In this document: positions 18,606-25,138 of the stretch, piece by piece
Position numbering within the stretch: position 1 is the first letter of the stretch
Layout: each line of letters begins with the position of its first letter
NCBI GenBank assembly: GCA_964243295.1
Contig: CAXTEJ010000037.1
Span: 1 to 30,900, forward strand
Length of the DNA stretch: 30,900 nucleotides
Direction of reading: 5' to 3'
Source of the DNA: CAXTEJ01 sp964243295
GTDB taxonomy: Bacteria > Actinomycetota > Actinomycetes > Actinomycetales > Angustibacteraceae
Notes under the pieces: model-generated
The model's input: only the letters and a program-made list of their open reading frames with translations
Told to the model about the DNA's origin: nothing
Database searches by the model: none
Position numbers and translations under genes: made by a program

Positions 18606-19576
18606 GCACGGTCCCGGACGTCGAGCACGAGCTTGCCCACCGTGGCCCGTGACCGGATCGCCTCGTGCGCCTCGCGGGCGCGCTCGAGCGGGTAGTGGCC
18701 GCCGTCGACCACCCGCAGGGCGCCGGACGCGGCGAGTGAGAGCAGCTCCTCCATGGCGGTCTGCAGGCCGTCCTCGCGGCGCAGCACGTCGACCAGCCAG
18801 AACCCGCTCACGGTCTTCGACCCGGCCATCAGCCGCGTCGGGTCGATGGGCGGCGGTGGGGTGCGCGACGCCAGGCCGTACAGGCACAGCCGCCCGAACG
18901 GGCCGAGCGCTGCGAGCGACCCGTCGGTCACCACCCCGCCGGTCATCTCGAGCACCACGTCGACCGGCTTGCCGCCGCCCGCCTCGAGCAGGACGTCGCG
19001 CACCTCGTCGGCGGTCGTGCACGTCGAGACGTCGACGGCGACGTCGGCGCCCAGCGAGAGCGCCAGGGCGCGCTTGTCGGGGGTGGAGGCGCTGGCGACC
19101 ACGCGCCCCGCGCGCCACTCGCGGGCCAGCTGGACGGCGATCGTGCCGACGCCACCGGCCCCGGCGTGCACCACGACGCTCTCGCGGCGGCGCAGGTTGG
19201 CGACGGTGCGCAGCAGGTGCCACGCCGTGGTGCCCTGCAGCACCAGGCCGAGGGCGGTCGTGTCGTCGACCTCGTCGGGGAGGTCGAAGACGACGTCCGG
19301 CTGCGCGAGAGCCCGCTCGGCGTACCCGCCGCCGGCCAGCAGCGCGACGACGCGGCGTCCGTCGTCCGTGCGCCCCACGACCTCGGAGCCGGGCACGAGC
19401 GGCAGCTGCTGCGGCGCCAGGTAGGTGTCCTCGGCCTGGTGGGTGTCGGCGAAGTTGACCCCGGCCGAGTCGACCGTGATCGCCACGAGCCCGTCGCGGG
19501 GCGCCGGTGCCGGCAGGTCGCCGCGGTAGGTCAGCACCTGCGGGCCACCGAACTCCTCGACCACGATGCCGCGCAT
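18602..19576 (-). CDS. Zinc-independent quinone oxidoreductase-like MDR enzyme
   Basis: This 324-residue medium-chain dehydrogenase/reductase is of the quinone oxidoreductase type. The N-terminal GroES-like domain has VDSAGVNFADTHQ and VPGSEVVG without the catalytic zinc ligands. The NADPH-binding AGAGGVG is at 138-144, and the C-terminal REAHEAIRSRATVGKLVL is typical. The likely activity is NADPH-dependent reduction of quinones or enones; the real substrate is unknown. It is first in a coupled group with tldD and tldE, an odd pairing with no known functional link. TAGGGT ends seven bases before the ATG at 19576. Confidence 0.92.
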   Translation of the reverse strand: MRGIVVEEFGGPQVLTYRGDLPAPAPRDGLVAITVDSAGVNFADTHQAEDTYLAPQQLPLVPGSEVVGRTDDGRRVVALLAGGGYAERALAQPDVVFDLPDEVDDTTALGLVLQGTTAWHLLRTVANLRRRESVVVHAGAGGVGTIAVQLAREWRAGRVVASASTPDKRALALSLGADVAVDVSTCTTADEVRDVLLEAGGGKPVDVVLEMTGGVVTDGSLAALGPFGRLCLYGLASRTPPPPIDPTRLMAGSKTVSGFWLVDVLRREDGLQTAMEELLSLAASGALRVVDGGHYPLERAREAHEAIRSRATVGKLVLDVRDRA

Positions 19577-19583
19577 GCGGCAG

Positions 19584-19589
19584 ACCCTA
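19584..19589 (-). promoter_or_regulatory. -10 box for oxidoreductase-tldDE operon, leaderless
   Basis: TAGGGT on the minus strand is followed by seven bases and the ATG at 19576. Confidence 0.6.
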
Positions 19590-19657
19590 GACCCGCACAC
19601 CGGCACGCGGCAGGCCCATCCCGCAGCAGCCTGGCGCGCCTGCCCGGCGGCAGCCGA

Positions 19658-19663
19658 TAGCGT
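19658..19663 (+). promoter_or_regulatory. -10 box for fabG-fabI operon, leaderless
   Basis: TAGCGT is followed by seven bases and the fabG ATG at 19671. It shares a 94-nt divergent gap with the oxidoreductase promoter. Confidence 0.6.
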
Positions 19664-19670
19664 CGCGCGC

Positions 19671-20411
19671 ATGAGCGACTCGAGCGGCGGGACGACGGGC
19701 GGGCGCAGCGTCCTGGTCACCGGCGGCAACCGGGGGATCGGCCTCGCCATCGCCACGGCGTTCCTGGCCGCGGGTGAGCGGGTCGCCGTCACCAGCCGCT
19801 CCGGCGAGCTGCCCGAGGACCTTCCCGGAGCGCTCGCGGTGCGGTGCGACGTGACCGACACCGCGTCGGTCGACGCGGCCTTCACCGAGGTCGAGGCGGC
19901 GCACGGGCCGGTTGAGGTGCTCGTCGCGAACGCCGGCATCACCCACGACACCCTGCTGATGCGCATGAGCGACGACGACTTCACGAGCGTCGTCGACACC
20001 AACCTCACCGGTGCCTTCCGCTGCGTGCGCCGCGCCACCAAGCCCATGGTGCGGCTGCGGCGCGGGCGGATCGTGCTGATCTCGAGCGTGGTCGGGCTCT
20101 ACGGCTCGCCGGGCCAGGTCAACTACGCGGCGAGCAAGGCCGGGCTCGTGGGCCTCGCCCGCTCGGTGACGCGTGAGCTCGGCGGCCGCGGCATCACGGC
20201 CAACGTGGTCGCGCCCGGCTTCGTCGAGACCGACATGACGGCGGTCCTGCCGAAGGCGCAGCAGGACGCCTACAAGGCGGCGATCCCGGCCGGGCGGTTC
20301 GCGAGCGCGCAGGAGGTCGCCGAGGTCGTGCGGTTCGTCGCCGGCGACGCGGCGGGGTACATCAGCGGGGCGGTCGTCCCCGTGGACGGCGGACTAGGGA
20401 TGGGGCACTGA
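19671..20411 (+). CDS. fabG: 3-oxoacyl-ACP reductase FabG (MabA type)
   Basis: This 246-residue SDR reduces 3-oxoacyl-ACP with NADPH in fatty acid elongation. Nucleotide motif TGGNRGIG (17-24), NAG at 87-89, and the complete catalytic set Asn111, Ser139, Tyr152 and Lys156 (VNYAASK) are present. The C-terminal GYISGAVVPVDGG is typical. It is followed after one base by fabI, the same arrangement as mabA-inhA in mycobacteria, so this is the type II fatty acid synthase reductase pair. The ATG at 19671 is supported by the TAGCGT box; upstream in-frame starts would put that box inside the gene. Confidence 0.96.
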   Translation: MSDSSGGTTGGRSVLVTGGNRGIGLAIATAFLAAGERVAVTSRSGELPEDLPGALAVRCDVTDTASVDAAFTEVEAAHGPVEVLVANAGITHDTLLMRMSDDDFTSVVDTNLTGAFRCVRRATKPMVRLRRGRIVLISSVVGLYGSPGQVNYAASKAGLVGLARSVTRELGGRGITANVVAPGFVETDMTAVLPKAQQDAYKAAIPAGRFASAQEVAEVVRFVAGDAAGYISGAVVPVDGGLGMGH

Positions 20412-20412
20412 G

Positions 20413-21174
20413 ATGGGACTGCTCGAGGGCAAGCGGCTGCTGGTGACCGGCGTGCTGATGGACTCGTCCATCGCGTTTCACGTCGCGCGGCTGGCGCAGG
20501 ACGAGGGCGCGCAGGTGGTGCTCACGTCCTTCGGCCGCACCATGAAGATCACGACCGCCATCGCGCGGCGGCTGCCGCAGCCGGCGCCCGTGGTCGAGCT
20601 CGACGTCCAGGACACCGAGCACCTCGACACCCTCGCCGAGCGCCTCGGTGAGCACGTCGACGGCCTGGACGGCGTGCTGCACTCGATCGGGTTCGCCCCG
20701 CCGGGCGCCTTCGACTTCATGACCGCGAGCTGGCAGGACGTGTCGACCGCGCTGCACGTGTCGGCCTACTCCCTCAAGGCGTTGGCGGTCGCGACACAGC
20801 CGCTGATGGCTCCCGGCAGCAGCGTCGTCGGGCTGACCTTCGACGCGAAGTTCGCCTGGCCGGTCTACGACTGGATGGGTGTGGCCAAGGCCGCGTTCGA
20901 GTCGACGTCCCGCTACTGCGCCCGCGAGCTCGGGCCGAAGGGCGTGCGCTGCAACCTGGTCGCCGCCGGGCCGGTGCGCACGACCGCCGCCAAGGCCATC
21001 CCCGGCTTCGCCGCCTTCGAGGAGATCTGGGACAGGCGAGCACCGCTCGGCTGGGACGTCAACGACCCCGAGCCCGCCGCCAAGGCGTGCGTCGCGCTGC
21101 TCTCGGACTGGTTCCCCGCCACCACCGGCGAGATCGTCCACGTCGACGGCGGCGTGCACGCCATGGGGCAGTAG
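20413..21174 (+). CDS. fabI: Enoyl-ACP reductase FabI (InhA type)
   Basis: This 253-residue NADH-dependent enoyl-ACP reductase carries out the last step of the fatty acid elongation cycle. It has the FabI/InhA features DSSIAFHVARLAQDEGA near the cofactor site, SIGFAPPGAF in the loop after beta-4, and the catalytic Tyr152 and Lys159 seven residues apart, as Tyr158/Lys165 in Mycobacterium tuberculosis InhA. The C-terminal GEIVHVDGGVHAMG matches the InhA family. The ATG begins one base after the fabG TGA, so translation is coupled. Confidence 0.96.
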   Translation: MGLLEGKRLLVTGVLMDSSIAFHVARLAQDEGAQVVLTSFGRTMKITTAIARRLPQPAPVVELDVQDTEHLDTLAERLGEHVDGLDGVLHSIGFAPPGAFDFMTASWQDVSTALHVSAYSLKALAVATQPLMAPGSSVVGLTFDAKFAWPVYDWMGVAKAAFESTSRYCARELGPKGVRCNLVAAGPVRTTAAKAIPGFAAFEEIWDRRAPLGWDVNDPEPAAKACVALLSDWFPATTGEIVHVDGGVHAMGQ

Positions 21175-21220
21175 GGCCGTTTCGCGGCGCTCTCGGCCAT
21201 CCGCCGCCGAGTGCGCAGGA

Positions 21221-21251
21221 GTGGTTGCTTCAGAGCCGCTCAAGCAACCGC
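21221..21251 (+). terminator. Hairpin after fabI, with repeat copy 2
   Basis: GTGGTTGCTT (21221-21230) pairs with AAGCAACCGC (21242-21251), 10 bp with one G-U pair and an 11-nt loop. It lies in the 129-nt gap between the facing fabI and 21304-21699 genes. The left arm contains the 10-mer TGGTTGCTTC also found at 9224-9233. Confidence 0.5.
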
Positions 21252-21303
21252 TCTCGCGCAGTCGCCGTCCCGTTGCTCGGGTGCCGACCGCCGGCGGCGG
21301 CGT

Positions 21304-21699
21304 TCAGCCCAGCTGGCTCAGCACCGCCCGCGCGTAGGCGCTCTCGACGTCGAGGTCGCGGTGCAGTCCGGGCGCACCGTCGTGCACGGTCTCGACGAGG
21401 TAGCCGTCGGCGCCGCGCTCGAGCCGCACGAACGTCTCGCCGAGCAGGTCGCGCAGCTGGGTCTCGCGCGGCAGCCACACCACGGCCTGCTGCTGCACGC
21501 TGTCGAGCGCCCACTCGGTCGTGCCGTTGAAGCCGATCTCGCGACCCGAGGCGTACTCGTGCACCTCGATGGCCATCTCGCTGATGACGAAGACCTCCTC
21601 GTCCATCTCGCGGTCGGGGACGACGAAGCGGTCGCCGGGTGCCGGCGTCCAGGCGAGTCCGGCGGCGCGCAGCGCCCGGGCCAGGTCGAGGGAGATCAC
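21304..21699 (-). CDS. Conserved actinobacterial protein of unknown function
   Basis: This 131-residue soluble acidic protein has LARALRAAGLAWTPAPGDRF, VPDREMDEEVFVISEM and the conserved GFNGTTEWALDSV, then WLPRETQLRDLLGE. I recognise it as a small actinobacterial family sometimes labelled pilus assembly protein CpaE, a label nothing here supports. I chose the GTG at 21699 because CAGAAT ends seven bases upstream, giving the N-terminus (M)ISLDLARALR. ATGs at 21705 and 21708 are alternatives but have no start signal. It is divergent from the Mur ligase-like gene. Function unknown. Confidence 0.82.
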   Translation of the reverse strand: MISLDLARALRAAGLAWTPAPGDRFVVPDREMDEEVFVISEMAIEVHEYASGREIGFNGTTEWALDSVQQQAVVWLPRETQLRDLLGETFVRLERGADGYLVETVHDGAPGLHRDLDVESAYARAVLSQLG

Positions 21700-21706
21700 C
21701 CGCATC

Positions 21707-21712
21707 ATTCTG
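21707..21712 (-). promoter_or_regulatory. -10 box deciding the start at 21699
   Basis: CAGAAT on the minus strand is followed by seven bases and GTG at 21699, the leaderless spacing seen elsewhere in the window. It overlaps the upstream ATG candidate at 21708. Confidence 0.45.
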
Positions 21713-21886
21713 CCCGCTGCCCGGACGACCGGCCCTTCCGGGCGACCTCGGCCGGACGCCGGCCCTGGGAGGCGCCGACTCACTCTGGCGGCGGCGCTCG
21801 TCGGGGGCGGTGGACGAGGGCGGAGTGCTGAAGTGAGTGCTCGCCGGTCGTCGCGACGTGACCCCGGCCGGGGGCTCGCGCGCGGC

Positions 21887-21892
21887 TAGAGT
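21887..21892 (+). promoter_or_regulatory. -10 box for Mur ligase-like gene, leaderless
   Basis: TAGAGT is followed by seven bases and the ATG at 21900. The identical hexamer and spacing precede cphB on the other strand. Confidence 0.6.
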
Positions 21893-21899
21893 CCGCGCC

Positions 21900-24107
21900 A
21901 TGCCGGCCGCCGCACCCGTCGCCAGCCTGGTCGAGCTGCGTGTGCTCGACGGGCCGAACCTGTACTTCCCGCGGGCCGCGATCAAGCTCGTCCTGGACGT
22001 CGGCGCCGTCGCCGCGCTGCCGGCCGACGAGGCCGCGGGGCTGGCGGCTTCTCTCGGCCTGACGCGCGTGCGCGCCGGTGACCCGGGCTCGGGTCAGCGC
22101 CAGCGGCTGGCCATGCGGCTGGTAGCGAGGCTCGTGCGGCGGCTGGCGTCCGCCGCGGGCACCGCGCGTCTCGGCGTCCGGGTGCGGCCGGGCTCCGCCG
22201 CGCACGAGGTGGTGGTCGCGTTCCCGTGGCGGCGCCACGACCGCGCCGTGGCGCTCGGGCAGGCGGTCGCCGCGTGCGTCGACGCGCTCACCGGCCCCGA
22301 CCTGGACGTCGACGCGCTGCTCGCCCGGCTGGTCGTGCCGGTGCGGGAGTCGCCCGCCGGTCGCGGTCCCGCGGCGCTGCGCGCCGGCGTGCCGGTCGCC
22401 TCCGTCACGGGCACCAACGGCAAGACCACGACCACGCGGCTGCTCGCCCACATCGCCATGACCGCCGGCTTGCGCACCGGCTGGTCGAGCACCGACGGCG
22501 TGGTGGTGCAGGGCGAGGTCGTCGAGCCCGGCGACTACTCCGGCCCGGCGGGTGCGCGAGCGGTGCTCACGTCGCGAGGCGTGCAGTGCGCGGTGCTCGA
22601 GACCGCGCGCGGCGGGCTGCTGCTGCGTGGCATGGGGGTCGTCGCCAACGACGTCTCGGTCGTCACGAACGTCAGCGCGGACCACCTGGGACTGCAGGGC
22701 ATCGACACCCTCGACCAGCTGGCCGAGGTCAAGGCGATCATCACGCGCGTCACGTCGCCGAACGGCTGGTGCGTTCTCAACGGCGACGACCCGCGGGTTC
22801 TCGCCATGGCGAACGGCACGCCGGCGCGGCCGTGGGTGTTCAGCCTCGACCCCGGCTCGCCGGCCCTGCGCCGTGCCCTCGACGCCGGCGGGCGGGGCAT
22901 CACGGTGCTCGACGGACAGGTCGCGGTGCTGCGCGCGGACGGCGACCCCGACGCGCTCGTGCCGGTGATCGACGTCCCGATGACGCTGTGCGGGCTGTCG
23001 AGCCACAACGTCGCCAACGCCCTCGCGGCCGCGGCCGCCGCCCTCGGTCTGGGCTTGCCGCGCGACGCCGTGGTCGAGGGACTGCGCACGTTCCGACCCG
23101 ACGTCCGGCTCAACCCGGGGCGCCTCAACCTGTGGTCGCTGCCCGTCGACGGAGGAGTGGTCACGGTCGTGGTCGACCTGGCGCACAACGAGGCGGGCCT
23201 CGACGCGCTGCTCGACGTCTGCGACGGGCTGCGCGCGCCCGGCGCCACCGTGCGGCTCGGGCTGGGCACCGCGGGCGACCGCACGGACGAGATCCTGCGG
23301 TCGATGGGCGCCATCGCCGGGCGCCGAGCCGGCTCGGTCACGGTGGTGCACAAGGAGAAGTACCTGCGCGGCCGCACCGCCGACGACCTGCAGGGGCACC
23401 TGCTCGCCGGTCTGGCCGACAGCGGCATGGCCGACGTGCCGGTGCTGCCCGACGAGCTTTCAGGTCTGGTGTTGTTGTGCAGCAACGCTTCTATCGGTGA
23501 CGTGGTGGCCCTCATGTGCCACGAGGACCGCGAGCGGCTCGACACCTGGCTGCTGTCGCAGGGAGCCACCCAGGACGGGCCGGACGAGGTGCGCGCCAAG
23601 GTGGTGGTCGCGCGGGGCGAGCACCCGTTGGAGCCCCGCATGACCGAGCTGCGCGAGCGCGCCGCGCCCGACGACCGCGCCCGGCTGCTGCTCGCCCTGC
23701 TGGACGCCGACCCCGACGACCCGCGCCTGATGTACGAGTGGGCCAGTGCTCTCGACAGTGCCGGCCACGCGGCGCAGGCGGTTCCGGCGTACGAGACGGC
23801 GCTGCGGGATGGGCTGCGCGAGCCGCACCGGCACCGCGCGATGATCGCGCTGGGGTCGAGCCTGCGTGAGGTCGGACGCCGCGACGACGCCGTCGCCGTG
23901 CTCACCGCCGTCGCGACCGAGCGCCCCGAGTCCGTTGCGGCGCAGCTGTTCCTGGCACTCGCGCTGCTCGCTGCCGGCCAGCCGGCGCGCGCCGTCCGCA
24001 CGCTGGTCGAGTCCGTCCTCGCTCACAGCGGGGACGCCGACGTCGCCGCCTACCGCCCGGCCCTCCAGGCCCACGCCGCCGACCTCACCGACCCCAACCC
24101 CCCGTGA
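21900..24107 (+). CDS. CphA-like Mur ligase with C-terminal TPR region, no ATP-grasp
   Basis: This 735-residue protein is a relative of the cyanophycin synthetase nearby. Residues 10-36 (LVELRVLDGPNLYFPRAAI and on) align with the CphA N domain, and 106-131 match its end. The part between, which in CphA holds HxxEH, is remodelled, and the whole ATP-grasp module is absent. Residues about 163-550 form a Mur ligase module: P-loop GTNGKTTTT (171-179), STDG, LETARGGLLLRG, TNVSADHLGLQGIDTL and HNEAG (429-433, HNPAG in CphA). Residues about 590-728 are helical with TPR-like repeats (WASALDSAGHAAQAVPAYETAL). Mur ligases use ATP to join an amino acid to a carboxylate, so amide ligation is likely. The substrate is unknown. 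A cyanophycin-related or peptide-tailoring role is inferred from ancestry and location. Confidence 0.87.
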   Translation: MPAAAPVASLVELRVLDGPNLYFPRAAIKLVLDVGAVAALPADEAAGLAASLGLTRVRAGDPGSGQRQRLAMRLVARLVRRLASAAGTARLGVRVRPGSAAHEVVVAFPWRRHDRAVALGQAVAACVDALTGPDLDVDALLARLVVPVRESPAGRGPAALRAGVPVASVTGTNGKTTTTRLLAHIAMTAGLRTGWSSTDGVVVQGEVVEPGDYSGPAGARAVLTSRGVQCAVLETARGGLLLRGMGVVANDVSVVTNVSADHLGLQGIDTLDQLAEVKAIITRVTSPNGWCVLNGDDPRVLAMANGTPARPWVFSLDPGSPALRRALDAGGRGITVLDGQVAVLRADGDPDALVPVIDVPMTLCGLSSHNVANALAAAAAALGLGLPRDAVVEGLRTFRPDVRLNPGRLNLWSLPVDGGVVTVVVDLAHNEAGLDALLDVCDGLRAPGATVRLGLGTAGDRTDEILRSMGAIAGRRAGSVTVVHKEKYLRGRTADDLQGHLLAGLADSGMADVPVLPDELSGLVLLCSNASIGDVVALMCHEDRERLDTWLLSQGATQDGPDEVRAKVVVARGEHPLEPRMTELRERAAPDDRARLLLALLDADPDDPRLMYEWASALDSAGHAAQAVPAYETALRDGLREPHRHRAMIALGSSLREVGRRDDAVAVLTAVATERPESVAAQLFLALALLAAGQPARAVRTLVESVLAHSGDADVAAYRPALQAHAADLTDPNPP

Positions 24108-24157
24108 TCATGCAATCCAGGCCCGCCTGCACCCCTCGCCCCGCGGTGATCATGCAA
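24104..24157 (+). repeat. Two direct copies of GTGATCATGCAA
   Basis: GTGATCATGCAA occurs at 24104-24115, overlapping the stop of the Mur ligase-like gene, and again at 24146-24157, 42 nt apart. The core TGATCA is palindromic. A low-GC word repeated in a high-GC gap suggests a dispersed short repeat or a regulator site. Confidence 0.6.
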
Positions 24158-24192
24158 CTCCGGCTCGGGCGCGGTCGTGGCAGCGTGACCGG

Positions 24193-25089
24193 ATGGACCT
24201 GAGCGCGCGCGCACTGCGGCCGTCGCAGTCGGGCGCGCGGGTGCTCGTCGCTCCGCCGAGGGGCGGAGCCGGGGCCTGGGCCGGTGCCCCGAGCGCCCTC
24301 GCTGTCGAGGACGACGTCTACGTCGCCTACCGCCTCCGGCTGCCGGTCGGCGAGGGCCGCGGCGTCAGCAACGTCCTCGCGCGCCTGGACGGCGACGGGT
24401 TGCGCACGCTGGCGGTCGTCGGGCGTGACCGGTTCGGAGCCGAGTCGCTCGAGCGCCCCGCCCTGGTCCGGACGCCGGAGGGCCGGTGACGCCTCTACGT
24501 CAGCTGCGCCACACCGGGCAGCAAGCACTGGCGGGTCGACCTGCTGGAAGCCGGCACCGTCGAGGGCCTGGCCGACGCGCCGGCCCGCACGGTGCTGCCC
24601 GGCAGCGAGACCGTCGGTGTCAAGGACCCGGTGGTGCTGCTCGACCGCGGGCGCTGGCACCTGTGGGCCTCCGTGCACCCGCTGGAGTGCTGGGACGACG
24701 CCGATCGCATGACCACCGACTACGCCACCAGCGAGGACGGTGTCGCGTGGACGTGGCACGGCACGGTGCTGGCCGGCCGGCCGGGGGAGTGGGACGCGAG
24801 GGGCGTGCGCGTCACCAGCGTGCGGGTCGTCGATGACCGGCTGCTCGCCACCTACGACGGCCGGGCCGACGCACAGCAGAACTGGGAGGAGGTCACGGGA
24901 AGCGCTGCGGCCCAACGAGACACAGCCGGCCGTTTCGGGGCCTTCCGCGTCGACGCGGAGGCACCCCTCGCCTCCCCGCACGGCGGCCTGCGGTACGTCA
25001 CGTCCGCCGCCGACCAGGTGATGTACGAGTGGACCCGCCCGGACGGCGCGCACGAGCTGCGCGCCGAGCGAACCGAAGCTGCAGGCTGA
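24193..25089 (+). pseudogene. Propeller-like protein gene broken by in-frame TGA
   Basis: A single frame runs 299 codons from the ATG at 24193 to the TGA at 25087-25089, interrupted only by TGA at 24487-24489. Both sides read as one protein: TPEGR, stop, then RLYVSCATPGSKHWRVDLLEA (split: RLYVSCATPG, SKHWRVDLLEA). The stop falls where related proteins, as I recall them, have Trp (TGG), so one G-to-A change explains it. Motifs such as VKDPVVLLDRGRWHLWAS and YATSEDGVAWTWHG repeat with beta-propeller character, resembling five-bladed glycosidase-like proteins; no activity is assigned. CAGCGT ends six bases before the ATG. It could be a pseudogene, a sequencing error or, least likely, read-through. 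The second part may restart internally but shows no start signal. Confidence 0.8.
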
Positions 25090-25138
25090 TCACGTGGTGC
25101 GCCTCCCGCGACAGGGCGCGGTCGATCCGGCAGCCGGC

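Noticed and set aside
25090..25138. Possible terminator between the broken gene and cphA
   Set aside because: Only 5-bp arms (GCGCC/GGCGC) can be paired; too weak to call in GC-rich sequence.
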